Counted from the stretch's first letter, positions 16,208 to 25,156 are shown. The stretch is 64,000 bases of DNA from Alphaproteobacteria bacterium (GCA_017635595.1 JAGBLF010000031.1:24295-88294), one strand, 5' to 3'. A program made the numbers and translations. Notes: generated by a model not told the origin, from the letters alone.

Positions 16208-18556
16208 ATGTTAAAAACATTCAGACAAATCACCGCAAAAGACAGGTTTGCTGCCGGTGGAAAAGCATATTCTTTGGGACGGATGATTAAACATTTTCCC
16301 ATACCGAACGGATTTGTTGTTTTAGCGGATACGTTTGATGCCTTTTTGCATGAAAATCAACTAAGAAGCAAAATCAATAAGATTATTGCCGGCAATGATG
16401 ATTGTTTTATCAAATCAAAACAAATCAAAGAATTAATCGTTTCCTCTCCCGTAAATGAAGCGGTTGTTCTCGATATTATGAAACATTTCGCGCGATTGAA
16501 GTGTTCTTATGTATCCGTTCGTTCTTCGGCAGCCTGCGAAGATGCCGCCGATAAGGCATGGGCCGGACAATTGGATACTTTTTTGAATACCGATAAAGCA
16601 CATTTGGCGGAAAACATTAAGCTTTGCTGGGCTTCGCTTTTTTCGGAACGGGCCATAGCGTATGGTGGTGATATTTTGAAAAATACCTCAATAGCTGTTG
16701 TTGTACAACAAATGGTTTTTGCCGATACGGCAGGTGTTGCTTTTTCGGTTAATCCGCTTAATCAAAATATCAATGAAATACTTATCAATGCTGTCTACGG
16801 TTTAGGAGAAGCAATTGTTTCGGGCGAAATTACACCTGATCAATATACCGTACATAAAACCGGACGCCTCTTAAATCGGGTACAAGAGCCGCAATCGCAT
16901 GGATTGTATCAAAAGAGGGGAATGCTTGTTTGGTGCAATATTCCGCAGTATAAGCAAAACAAACCAAAACTTTCATTAAAAACGCTTTTTGAACTTTGCG
17001 GCATTATAACCAAAATCGAAAAATTTTATAATTTTCCGGTTGATGTGGAATTTGCCGTCAAAAATCAAAAAATTTATATTTTACAGGCACGGCCGATAAC
17101 AACGTTTGAAAATATCTCAAAAGATTATCGTGTACCGAAAGTTTTTGAACGCCCGAGTATTCCGTTGTTTACGCAAGACGGCTTTGAAGGCTTAATGGGC
17201 CATACCAAACTTATTGAAAAATATTTTAAATATCCGTATGTCGCGGATTTGGATGTGGCGGCTTATGCCGAGCGACATTTGTGTTACTCGCAAAAGTTTA
17301 CCATGGAATGTCGTGATGCGTATTTTTGGGCTTATAAAAATCAAAACTTTTCGGCGCTTTTTAAAATAGGACGGATTTGCCGATGTAATTATCGTTTTTA
17401 TCAAAAATCATTTGCGCGATATGCTCAAAAGATTCCTTCTCCGCAAGAGCTGGAAAATATGCTTAACGGTATATGTCACCGTATGCTTTTTGAAATGGTT
17501 TTTGTCGATATGCTGATGGATTTATCGGATATAGTATCCGAAGATCTATTGGATTTAATCCAAAAGAAACAAATGCCCAATATTACCGAAAATCTGCTGA
17601 TTTTATCGGCAACCGAAGATTTAACCCGTATCGAATGTGAAAACCAGTCAATGCAAATTATCCTCGAAGCAGCCCGACAAACTGAAAATTGGCAGAAAAG
17701 TCCGAAAGTTAATATGCTTATTGACAAGCATTTGCAAGAATTTTCGGGGATTACGGTGCGCGCCATGCATGGTCAGTTTATGACTAAAGAAACGGTTGTT
17801 CATCGTCTGGAAGAAAATCTGCAATCCGGTAAAGATTTCTTTACCAAAAATATAGCAAATGATAAGAAAGCGGTGCAAAAAATCTTTAAGCAATACCATT
17901 TCAACTCCTTTGAAAGAGAATTTACGGCTTTTGTTAAAGAGGCTAATTTTTTGCGAACCCACATTTTGGATATGTACCATTGGCTCAGCGAAAAATTTAT
18001 GCTGATATTTGATAAAATAGGTCAGCCTTATGGTTATAAAGGCTTTGATTTTCGCAATATGACACCAAATGAAATTATTTTATGGTATTACGGAAAAGGT
18101 AAATTTAAGTTAAGAGAAGATGATAAATGGTTGTGGTATCGTGTAGATGATGAACGCAAAGTCGTTGATACGCCTCAAGATATTAAAAGGGCTATGCAAC
18201 AATATATATTGCCGAGTAAGACAACGGATATTTCCGCCGATTATGTTAAAGGAACAACGGCTTATCCTGGAGTGGTTCGGGGTTGTGCCCGAATATTAAA
18301 AGACATCGGTGACGTTAAAAAAGTATGTCGCGGCGACATAATCATCAGCCCGATGACTTGGCCTTCGGTTATTGTTGCCTTAGAAAAAGCGGCGGCATTT
18401 GTTACGGATGAAGGCGGTATTTTATGCCATGCCGCAATTTTGGCGCGTGAATTGAAAAAAACATGTGTTACCGGCACCAAAAATGCCACGAAAATGTTTA
18501 ATGACGGAGATATGATAGAAGTTGACGGTGAAACGGGAACAGTTCGCAAACTGTGA
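16208..18556 (+). CDS. PEP synthase / rifampin phosphotransferase-like dikinase
   Basis: 782 residues in three parts. The first ~300 residues are a PPDK-N ATP-grasp domain (KAYSLGRMIKHFPIPNGFVV, then SSAACEDAADKAWAGQLDTF, then VYGLGEAIVSGEITPDQY and ILQARPI). Residues ~310-690 are a helical middle part. The end (~700-782) is a swivelling phospho-His domain with GGILCHAAILAREL, catalytic His741. The PEP-binding TIM barrel of true PEP synthase is missing. This layout is that of rifampin phosphotransferases (RPH) and of uncharacterised PpsA-like enzymes. ATP-driven phosphoryl transfer to a small molecule through the His is likely; the acceptor is unknown. AGGAGG precedes the ATG. Confidence 0.75.
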   Translation: MLKTFRQITAKDRFAAGGKAYSLGRMIKHFPIPNGFVVLADTFDAFLHENQLRSKINKIIAGNDDCFIKSKQIKELIVSSPVNEAVVLDIMKHFARLKCSYVSVRSSAACEDAADKAWAGQLDTFLNTDKAHLAENIKLCWASLFSERAIAYGGDILKNTSIAVVVQQMVFADTAGVAFSVNPLNQNINEILINAVYGLGEAIVSGEITPDQYTVHKTGRLLNRVQEPQSHGLYQKRGMLVWCNIPQYKQNKPKLSLKTLFELCGIITKIEKFYNFPVDVEFAVKNQKIYILQARPITTFENISKDYRVPKVFERPSIPLFTQDGFEGLMGHTKLIEKYFKYPYVADLDVAAYAERHLCYSQKFTMECRDAYFWAYKNQNFSALFKIGRICRCNYRFYQKSFARYAQKIPSPQELENMLNGICHRMLFEMVFVDMLMDLSDIVSEDLLDLIQKKQMPNITENLLILSATEDLTRIECENQSMQIILEAARQTENWQKSPKVNMLIDKHLQEFSGITVRAMHGQFMTKETVVHRLEENLQSGKDFFTKNIANDKKAVQKIFKQYHFNSFEREFTAFVKEANFLRTHILDMYHWLSEKFMLIFDKIGQPYGYKGFDFRNMTPNEIILWYYGKGKFKLREDDKWLWYRVDDERKVVDTPQDIKRAMQQYILPSKTTDISADYVKGTTAYPGVVRGCARILKDIGDVKKVCRGDIIISPMTWPSVIVALEKAAAFVTDEGGILCHAAILARELKKTCVTGTKNATKMFNDGDMIEVDGETGTVRKL

Positions 18557-18558
18557 GG

Positions 18559-19296
18559 TTATCTCTCATTTTGTGCGCGAGAATATATATTTTTCGCCTT
18601 TATCATTTTTGCCTGTCTTTTGCGGATTTTCTTAAATTGATAGAGGTTTTGACTTTTTATAGGTACAATCTTTCTTAATTGACGAACGACGATACTCCAG
18701 TTTTCGCCGCTGATAAGCGTTATATTAGGGTGTTGTTTATTTAATGTTGTCTGCACGACTTCAGGCTTTTCCATGCCTGACGGTGTAAAACCGCATACCA
18801 CTTTGGCGTGCGGTGACAGCTCGGCAATTCTTTCGGCCAACTCAATATCTTTTGATGTATCTCCCAATACCACAACAGTTGACGGACGATAACCTTTGTT
18901 GACGATTGCTTCGGCATCTTTTGTCATAATATGATTAATGCGGATATGATTATCCTGAGAGGCCGCTTTTTGCAGTGAAACCTGTCTTTCTTTATCGGCA
19001 ACACTGCTGGCTATGATATTTACACCTTGTATATCGCGTAGCAGACGTGCAACGGACGGGATGACGGTCCAACCGTATTCAACACCTTTTTGAAAAGGTT
19101 TCAACTTTTTATGCAGACAGCCGCTCGGATCAAGTTCTACGGCACCTTTGATAACCGTTGCATCCTCGGGAATAAAATCATCTTTAATATGATTCTTATC
19201 CGGGCCAAGGGCAAATAATGTGCCGGCAAAATCGACAACAACCAGAAGGTTGTCTTTTCTCAGGAGTCTTAATTTTTCCGATAATTCTTTTCGCAT
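18559..19296 (-). CDS. HAD-like protein, unknown
   Basis: 245 residues. The N-terminal LVVVDFAGTLFAL resembles HAD motif I (hhhDxDGT), but the second Asp is Ala. A later segment VVVLGDTSKDIELAERI resembles motif IV with its metal-binding Asp pair, followed by a substrate-like turn VVCGFTPSGMEKPEVV. The second Asp normally acts as acid/base in phosphatases, so catalysis may be altered or lost. The C-terminus is Lys/Arg-rich. It converges with the RPH-like gene (2-base gap). The family placement is moderate, and the function is unknown. Confidence 0.55.
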   Translation of the reverse strand: MRKELSEKLRLLRKDNLLVVVDFAGTLFALGPDKNHIKDDFIPEDATVIKGAVELDPSGCLHKKLKPFQKGVEYGWTVIPSVARLLRDIQGVNIIASSVADKERQVSLQKAASQDNHIRINHIMTKDAEAIVNKGYRPSTVVVLGDTSKDIELAERIAELSPHAKVVCGFTPSGMEKPEVVQTTLNKQHPNITLISGENWSIVVRQLRKIVPIKSQNLYQFKKIRKRQAKMIKAKNIYSRAQNER

Positions 19297-19488
19297 GGCG
19301 TATTCCCCTTTAAAAAATTATAGCATATTATACGGATAAATCAAGCGATATGTGCTATGAAATGATGCCGGATTTTTATTTTTCAGTTCTCAAGGATTCC
19401 TTGTCCGAAAGAAGCATTTAAGAAGTTGACCGGTCATATTTTTATGTTTATTATAAGCCATAAGTAATCTGGTACATAAGAGGAAGAA

Positions 19489-20373
19489 GTGTGGTTTATT
19501 TTTGCATTAGCAACAAGTATTTGTGCGGCTTGTTATTATATTTGCAATCAAAATTGCAAACTCAGTCCCGGTACTTTTATAGTATATCGCGGATTTATTG
19601 TGGCTTTGGCCGTTTTGCCGGTTGCTGTATTTATTGCTCCGGATTTTGCTTGGCCGTTTTTTTTAATTGCCGCACTGCAAGGGATTGCTGTTTCATTTTT
19701 AGATTATAATATTTATAAACTTTTCCGAAAATATGGTGCTGCAACAGTATCTTCCATTCAGCCGCTTTCGGTATTGCTTACCTTTGTGCTTTGGTTGATA
19801 ATCCGACCGAGTTTATTATTTTTATATATGGAAAATATATGGCGATTTGCGGTTATAGTCCTTTGTATTTCATCCATTGTTTATGCGGTAATGAAATATC
19901 GTCGACAGCCTATTGTTTTTGATTGTTTACGCCAAATGATACCCTTGTTACTGATTTGTTCGTTTATTGATATCACCAACAAATTGATTATGGAATATGC
20001 AAATAATCATCTTTGGCAAGCCTCTCTTTATAGGGTTTTAATTGTAAGTTCCGTTGTCGGTTTCATCAACTTAGGTTTGAGTTTTCGGCAAGGAATTAAA
20101 TTAAAAACGCTGTTAATAAAAGAAAATGTCTTTGCTGCATGGTTTGTTTTGCTGCAACCATTCAGTATGATGTTAATTAATTTTTCAGCACATTTTGCCG
20201 AAAATCCGGCGTATTCATCTGTTGTTGTTTATCTTTCTGTTGTATGGATTTTGCTATTTAATAAAATTTGCCAATTTTTCGGACGACCGCAAAATTATAA
20301 ACAAATTGAAAAAAAGTGGATTATTTTACTTTTAGCGGCAACAATGATTTTAATTATTGTCACGGCAAAGTAA
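19489..20373 (+). CDS. EamA/DMT-superfamily-like transporter
   Basis: 294 residues, strongly hydrophobic, with about ten predicted membrane helices in two halves, the size and pattern of drug/metabolite transporters of the EamA type. The YRGFIVALAVLP segment near residues 32-43 and the RKYGAATVSSIQPLSVLLTF segment (~78-97) fit the first EamA repeat. A GTG start is used, with GAGG five bases upstream. Substrate unknown. Its stop lies 11 bases before the tRNA-Glu-linked repeat. Confidence 0.65.
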   Translation: MWFIFALATSICAACYYICNQNCKLSPGTFIVYRGFIVALAVLPVAVFIAPDFAWPFFLIAALQGIAVSFLDYNIYKLFRKYGAATVSSIQPLSVLLTFVLWLIIRPSLLFLYMENIWRFAVIVLCISSIVYAVMKYRRQPIVFDCLRQMIPLLLICSFIDITNKLIMEYANNHLWQASLYRVLIVSSVVGFINLGLSFRQGIKLKTLLIKENVFAAWFVLLQPFSMMLINFSAHFAENPAYSSVVVYLSVVWILLFNKICQFFGRPQNYKQIEKKWIILLLAATMILIIVTAK

Positions 20374-20384
20374 ACTTCTCAAAA

Positions 20385-20516
20385 GCAACCTTCGCCCGTC
20401 GTTAAAAATTGCTTCGCCGGAGCAATTTTTTGTCTCTGGCTCGTCCCTCGTTCGAATCTCGACAAGATTGTATCGGATACCAATAAAAAAACACCCTCAA
20501 AAGGGTGTTTTTTTAT
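20385..20516 (-). repeat. Partial tRNA-linked repeat behind tRNA-Glu
   Basis: In tRNA orientation this holds the terminator palindrome (20481-20519, near-symmetric), then a tRNA T-arm-like stretch in the opposite sense (CTCGTTCGAATCTCG on the plus strand, ending GGATACCA), then a palindrome AAAAATTGCT/AGCAATTTTT, then AACGACGGGCGAAGGTTGC (20385-20402 on plus as the complement). The last block is identical to that behind tRNA-Thr and tRNA-Gly. Only the first half of the element is present. Confidence 0.8.
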
Positions 20517-20592
20517 TGGTGATCCCAACGAGATTCGAACTCGTGTTGCAGCCTTGAGAGGGCCGCGTCCTAGACCTCTAGACGATGGGACC
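20517..20592 (-). tRNA. tRNA-Glu (anticodon CTC)
   Basis: The acceptor stem GGTCCCA/TGGGATC has one G-T pair, discriminator A, CCA encoded. The anticodon stem CGGCC/GGCTG holds loop CTCTCAA, giving CTC. Confidence 0.93.
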
Positions 20593-20691
20593 GTTTTATA
20601 ATTTTAATCTTTCTAACTTATTTTAATACGGAATGCAAGAGTTTTTTTATCCTCTGCAAGGATTAAAATATTAGCTAACATTGTTGTCTGC

Positions 20692-21012
20692 TCAGGTATT
20701 GCTCAATTTTAACAATATAACGCCTGTTATGATGAAAATGGCTCCGAGTAAACGCAATAACTCTATACTGTCATTAAACAATAAAATACCGACGGCAAAC
20801 GTAAATACCGTTCCCGTGCCTGACCAGATAGCATACGCTGTGCCGATGGGAATTTCTTTTTGCGCCAAATACAAAAATAAGCCGCTGAACATCATGGCTA
20901 TAGCCGAAAATAAAATCCACCATATTTTAACTTCTGATAAACCGGCAATCTTAAATCCGACCGGCCAGCCGACCTCAAAAAGCGATGCAATGAGTAAATA
21001 TAACCAAGCCAA
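20692..21012 (-). CDS. SMR-family transporter, SugE/Gdx-like
   Basis: 106 residues in four membrane helices, the size of small multidrug resistance proteins. The essential membrane Glu is in LIASLFEVGWPVGFK (Glu13). The segment IGTAYAIWSGTGTV (about 57-70) matches the SugE/Gdx signature GTAYAVWTGIG rather than the EmrE type. Gdx members export guanidinium in exchange for protons; a guanidine riboswitch is not visible upstream. These proteins act as antiparallel dimers. The subgroup call is moderate. Confidence 0.75.
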   Translation of the reverse strand: MAWLYLLIASLFEVGWPVGFKIAGLSEVKIWWILFSAIAMMFSGLFLYLAQKEIPIGTAYAIWSGTGTVFTFAVGILLFNDSIELLRLLGAIFIITGVILLKLSNT

Positions 21013-21074
21013 TTTTTACCTCCGCAACTTATATATGCATGTTTTCGGCTGATTAAAGTCCGTAAAAGGGATTA

Positions 21075-21103
21075 TTGACATATTTAATTAACAATGTTAC
21101 ACT
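21075..21103 (+). promoter_or_regulatory. Putative sigma70 promoter of the ACP-like gene
   Basis: TTGACA at 21075-21080 and TACACT at 21098-21103 are 17 bases apart. The ATG follows about 55 bases later. Confidence 0.5.
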
Positions 21104-21157
21104 GCCGTAAAATCATATAATTTAATTACTTTTGTGTTATTCTAAAACAGTATAATT

Positions 21158-21409
21158 ATGGGAAAAATCACACGTTCAGAGGCTATCGCGCTTATCAAAA
21201 AAGTTATGGAAAAGCGCGGCATTATCATCCCCATCGGTGTATCCGAGCTATCCGAAGACCTGGTTATTAAGGAATTTTGGGATAGTGTCGATTATGTCGA
21301 AATGATTTACGGCGTGGAAAATGAATTTGCATTCACCGCCGAAGATCAGGAATGGGGGCAAGTAGTTACTTTAGGCGATTTTGCGGATGTTATCGTCAAG
21401 TACGTATAA
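21158..21409 (+). CDS. Acyl carrier protein-like small protein
   Basis: 83 residues. The segment FWDSVDYVEMIYGVENEFAF resembles the ACP helix-2 signature (DSLDxVEL...LEEEF), with Ser at the phosphopantetheine position of DSx, and ends with TLGDFADVIVKYV like ACP's TVGDAVDYI. It would carry an acyl or aminoacyl group on a 4'-phosphopantetheine arm. No Shine-Dalgarno is visible. Codons are unlike its neighbours (ATC, CCC, TCC, GTC in place of ATT/GTT). It stands alone with its own promoter and terminator, and no synthase or ligase is nearby. Confidence 0.65.
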   Translation: MGKITRSEAIALIKKVMEKRGIIIPIGVSELSEDLVIKEFWDSVDYVEMIYGVENEFAFTAEDQEWGQVVTLGDFADVIVKYV

Positions 21410-21433
21410 TCGGTTCCTGTGCTTAAATTTATT

Positions 21434-21465
21434 AAAGTCATCCTTATTATAAAGGATGACTTTTT
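21434..21465 (+). terminator. Terminator of the ACP-like gene
   Basis: AAAGTCATCC and GGATGACTTT pair around TTATTATAAA, followed by Ts. Confidence 0.85.
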
Positions 21466-21594
21466 GATTTTAAATAAAGTCTCTCAATGTGTTTATTTTA
21501 CATATATTGCGGATTATAACATTGACATTTTAATATAATAAAAATAACCTGTGAAAAATTGTTTTGATTAAAATCAATAAGATCGGAGGTAATC

Positions 21595-22872
21595 ATGAAA
21601 ATGGGAAAAATTCTCTTAACAGCGGCTGCCGTGATGCTGTCGCTTAAAGCTGCAACGGCGCAAGTGATTACTGTTATGGCAGATGCTGACGAATCGCCGA
21701 TTAATGAACAAGCAGAGGAATATTCTGCAACTGAAAATAAATCTGTTTCAGCAGACAAGGAAAATTCGGCAGTTGATACTTCCGATGAAAAACGGGGTAT
21801 ACGTTTTACAAGTGATGATACGGATCTTATATGGTCAGTTAAATTATTTAAAAGGACTTTTTATCATCAGCTGGACAATTTTGTGGTTTCTCCTTTATCT
21901 GTTTACTTTGCCACCGATTTACTGGCTAACGGTGCCGATGGGGATAATTTGCAGGAAATAATGTCCGGTATTTTGACCACATCTTCCGAATACAGTATAG
22001 ATGATATAAATAACAGTTTGGCAAAATATTTGAACAATCTATCTCCGGCATTCGAAATAAATAATTCTATATGGGCCGATGATATCAAGCAACAATATAT
22101 TGATGTGGTGCACAATCAGCTGAAGGCTGATGTCAAAAAACGTCAGGACAGTACAGATGTTATCAATAATTGGATTAATAAAAAGACACATGGCCGTATA
22201 TCAAAATTACTGCAAAGCCAAGAAACCGTAGAGGGTACGATTTATTTGGTTAATACAACTTATTTCAAAGATGACTGGGTTCAAGGATTTGATAAAGAGC
22301 ATACTCAGGAAGCAGACTTTCATTCTTTTAAAGGGTCTACGGATAAAGTTAATATGATGTATGAAAAAATGCCGGTTGAATATTATGAAGATGATATGAT
22401 GCAAGCTATTCGTCTGCCTTATAAAAAAGGCGATACTATTCAGGTGTTTTTACCGAAAGTCTATTTTGCGGATTTTATCAATAATCTGGATGCTGCAAAA
22501 TTAAAACTACCTTATAAGTATAAGAGAGTACATATATATTTACCGCGTTTTGAAATAGACTATAAAAATGACAACATGGCAGAAGATTTTCAATATTTCG
22601 GTTTACAGGCCGCTTTTGACGAGCAAAGGATAGATTTGTTTCCGAATTTGAGTGATATACCGCATTATGTAGCGCAAATTGTGCATCAGGCCAATATAAA
22701 GCTTGATGAAGAAGGAACGGTCGCCAGTGCGGCAACCGCTGCCGGAATGCTGAAAACGACCGCTGTTGCTCGGCCCGAGAAGGACATATATTTCCGCGCT
22801 GATAAGCCGTTTATTTTTATGATTGATAACGGTGCTTTTATCGGGGCGTATCTGCAAGGAAATTTGCAATAA
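21595..22872 (+). CDS. Secreted serpin (serine protease inhibitor)
   Basis: 425 residues. GGAGG lies 5 bases before the ATG. A signal peptide (cleavage near LKAATAQ) and a ~45-residue Ser/Glu/Asp linker precede a full serpin domain. Seen motifs: NFVVSPLSVYFATDLLANGA (helix B region), NNWINKKTHGRISKLL, and LVNTTYFKDDWVQGF (strand 3A). The reactive-centre hinge EEGTVASAATAAG (372-384) has small residues at P14-P8, as in inhibitory serpins, then RADKPFIFMI after the loop. By counting, P1 falls near Thr388 next to Lys387. Serpins trap proteases by inserting the loop. A terminator follows. Bacterial serpins are uncommon and this gene has no partners nearby. Confidence 0.9.
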   Translation: MKMGKILLTAAAVMLSLKAATAQVITVMADADESPINEQAEEYSATENKSVSADKENSAVDTSDEKRGIRFTSDDTDLIWSVKLFKRTFYHQLDNFVVSPLSVYFATDLLANGADGDNLQEIMSGILTTSSEYSIDDINNSLAKYLNNLSPAFEINNSIWADDIKQQYIDVVHNQLKADVKKRQDSTDVINNWINKKTHGRISKLLQSQETVEGTIYLVNTTYFKDDWVQGFDKEHTQEADFHSFKGSTDKVNMMYEKMPVEYYEDDMMQAIRLPYKKGDTIQVFLPKVYFADFINNLDAAKLKLPYKYKRVHIYLPRFEIDYKNDNMAEDFQYFGLQAAFDEQRIDLFPNLSDIPHYVAQIVHQANIKLDEEGTVASAATAAGMLKTTAVARPEKDIYFRADKPFIFMIDNGAFIGAYLQGNLQ

Positions 22873-22882
22873 TGTCACCATA

Positions 22883-22913
22883 CGGAAAAAGAGCCGTTTT
22901 CAGGCTCTTTTTT
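22883..22913. terminator. Bidirectional terminator between the serpin and hydrolase genes
   Basis: AAAAGAGCC and GGCTCTTTT pair, with A and T runs on both sides of the hairpin. Both flanking genes point toward it. Confidence 0.8.
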
Positions 22914-22920
22914 GCGACGC

Positions 22921-24741
22921 CTAATAAATCCTTATAGCGACATCCGTTGCCCAGTTGATAAAGTTTTCGGTGCTACTTCCGGACTGCTCCGCAGGGATGT
23001 GTTTCAATCCCCAGACAGCATGATAATCAACTTGCTTGACTTGAGGATAATTGGATAAGGCTAAATATAAATTTACCTCGGTCGTAATCGATGTGTCACT
23101 CTGACTGAGCCCCGAATTTATACGCCAATAGGGTGCAACTTTGGCTGAACGATACCCCATGTAAGAAGGCATTGTAAAATATAGTGGGTTATACATATCG
23201 ATACGCTGGCCGACAGTTCGGCCGAGCTGATCTTGTTTTTTCATGTCACTTACGAATTCTTTATGATAAGGTGTCTTTTCCAATGTTTTAGCAGTAAGGG
23301 CATCAAAATGCAATCCCTTACCGTCACCCAACCCAAACAAGAGGTTATCAACTTGGGTGCGATTAAGCGAATCAAAAGCTCCGATAGCACGGATTGCCGG
23401 TTTTAACGTAACCATAAAATCATGCAGGTTTAATATTTTGGCCCGGCGAGTTTCATAATCATAAGTAATCCACTTCTTTTTTTCATTAAGGTGTGTCAGA
23501 TATTTATCGAATGTTAAATATGAGCCTGCCAACTCTATCGGTTTGACGGCAGATGTGCGCATTTCATCGTCAGCGGCGGCCATATCCTCACTTGTGAATT
23601 TTTTACCGGTTTGGCGTTGATACATCTCTTTTTCTTCATAAGCATGCGTAACGTAAGGGAAATGTGTTTCATGGGTAAAAACATTAAGCGATTGATTTAT
23701 GATTGACAGAATATAGTCATAGTAGGTTCCCGCCTGATAAATACCTTGATCACCTTGTTGTAAAGTCAAGGCCTTGTTATTAAGCATGAAGCCGGTGCGG
23801 TTTACATACTGGGCATACGCCTTAGCCATGGAATCGGATAGTTTTTGTTGTTCTTCGGTCATATTTTCACGGGTTTGGCCAAAGTTCCATTCATAGGCTT
23901 CGTTAGCAGTATCCGGATTTGTCAGCGGATTCCAAATGGCAACGGCATAGACGGCATCGCTGGTACGACCTTCAATGGCGCCTATTTTTTGTAAGTAAGG
24001 CGTGTAAAGTGCGCTGTCTCCGCTGGTCCCTAATATGGCGGCTAAACTGCCGCTGCTGCTGAAACCGGATATAATTATGCCGTTAGTGTTGCCCGGAATT
24101 ATATTTTGGTTGTGTCGGATGTAGCGAATAGCCGCTTTTAAATCGGTTACACCATATGGTGCACCATGCTCACGTCCGCGGCTACCGGCATGCATGTAAA
24201 TAAATCCGAGGTTTGTATATTGGGTGTAATCGGCATACTCGGTTAATGCCGGTTCGGCTCTGTATCCGGGTGCATTAATGTTCATAATAAAAGAAGCTGA
24301 TTTTGAATTAAAACGACCTCTTCCGTTTTTGCGTGAATCAAGCTCTGCCTTACAGGTATATGTGTCATCATTATTTGGAGTGCAGTTCATATATTCATCA
24401 GGGATAAAAAGGGCAAGTTTTTCATATTTGGTGTCTTCCGGATAGCGGCAATAAGTAATACCTAGCTGATAAAAAACTTTATCTTCTTCGTTATATAACC
24501 ATTTGCTCATATTAATATGGTCTGTAAAGTCATCGGCAATTGTCGGTTCGGATTTTTGCTCGGGATTTTGTTCCGGCTCAGCATTCTGAGCGGTTTGAGT
24601 ATCTTCTGAAGTATCTGTTTTTGCGGCAACACTCTCATTTGAAGCTTCGGTCTTTTCCGAACTGCCGAATAACTCAAACGCATAAGCAGGACTATATATA
24701 AATATGGCAAGGACATATATTAACCAAAATTTTTTATTCAT
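22921..24741 (-). CDS. Secreted alpha/beta-hydrolase, tannase-like
   Basis: 606 residues with a signal peptide (IYVLAIFIYSPAYAFE) and a Glu/Pro/Ser-rich linker to about residue 75. The hydrolase core shows a strand plus oxyanion segment (IMNINAPGYRAE), LGFIYMHAGSRGREH, then the nucleophile elbow GIIISGFSSSGSLAAILG (GxSxxG). The end has VDYHAVWGLKHIPAEQSG, a likely place for the catalytic His. Size, the long insertion between Ser and His, and the elbow suit subtype B bacterial tannases and related feruloyl-ester hydrolases. Substrates would be plant or host esters in the periplasm or outside. The family call is by pattern only. GGGAGAG precedes the ATG. Confidence 0.65.
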   Translation of the reverse strand: MNKKFWLIYVLAIFIYSPAYAFELFGSSEKTEASNESVAAKTDTSEDTQTAQNAEPEQNPEQKSEPTIADDFTDHINMSKWLYNEEDKVFYQLGITYCRYPEDTKYEKLALFIPDEYMNCTPNNDDTYTCKAELDSRKNGRGRFNSKSASFIMNINAPGYRAEPALTEYADYTQYTNLGFIYMHAGSRGREHGAPYGVTDLKAAIRYIRHNQNIIPGNTNGIIISGFSSSGSLAAILGTSGDSALYTPYLQKIGAIEGRTSDAVYAVAIWNPLTNPDTANEAYEWNFGQTRENMTEEQQKLSDSMAKAYAQYVNRTGFMLNNKALTLQQGDQGIYQAGTYYDYILSIINQSLNVFTHETHFPYVTHAYEEKEMYQRQTGKKFTSEDMAAADDEMRTSAVKPIELAGSYLTFDKYLTHLNEKKKWITYDYETRRAKILNLHDFMVTLKPAIRAIGAFDSLNRTQVDNLLFGLGDGKGLHFDALTAKTLEKTPYHKEFVSDMKKQDQLGRTVGQRIDMYNPLYFTMPSYMGYRSAKVAPYWRINSGLSQSDTSITTEVNLYLALSNYPQVKQVDYHAVWGLKHIPAEQSGSSTENFINWATDVAIRIY

Positions 24742-24856
24742 AACGAATCTCTCCCAAAAATATTTTATGCTTAATCATAAGAAAATAGCTTTTTTAAGTC
24801 AAATACTAATTCATACAGAGGTTAATTTTATGGAGATTTTCAAAGGTACAATTTCT

Positions 24857-25156
24857 ATTGGAGCGGATGATTCGTTCGGGTGTTCGTTTCCCGCTCACCG
24901 CTAAAACCAAAAAAAGCCCCCTTTCGGGAGCTTTTTATTGGAGCGGATGAGGGGAATTTTCTTGCGCTATATATAGCGCTTCGGTCACTCGGTTACAAAA
25001 TTCGCCGCGGTTTCCGCCCCGGCTCATTAAGCAACCTTCGCCCGTCGTCAGAAAACAACATTTAGAGGTTGTTTTCTTTCCTCCGGCCCCCGTTCGGGTG
25101 TTCGTTTCCCGCTCACCGCTAAAACCAAAAAAAGCCCCCTTTCGGGAGCTTTTTAT
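24857..25156 (-). repeat. tRNA-linked repeat behind tRNA-Gly
   Basis: The gene-free stretch 24742-25156 carries an identical 85-bp direct repeat, 24873-24957 and 25091-25175, 218 bases apart; the second copy runs into the tRNA. Each copy has the tRNA-Gly 3' end and its terminator. A third tRNA-end fragment is at 24857-24870. Between the copies, read in tRNA orientation, are GGCCGGAGG, a palindrome GAAAACAAC/GTTGTTTTC, ACGACGGGCGAAGGTTGC (complement of 25031-25048), GTAACCGAGTGACCGAAG (complement of 24979-24996), and a second palindrome GCGCTATATATAGCGC. The conserved blocks match tRNA-Thr; the palindromes have different sequences. Confidence 0.9.

Noticed and set aside
20357..20557. 66-residue open frame over the tRNA-Glu repeat
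   Set aside because: It spans a terminator palindrome and tRNA sequence; no RBS and no coding pattern.
20692..21157. Guanidine riboswitch ahead of the SMR transporter
   Set aside because: The short, AT-rich leader shows no conserved guanidine-riboswitch motifs that I can recognise.
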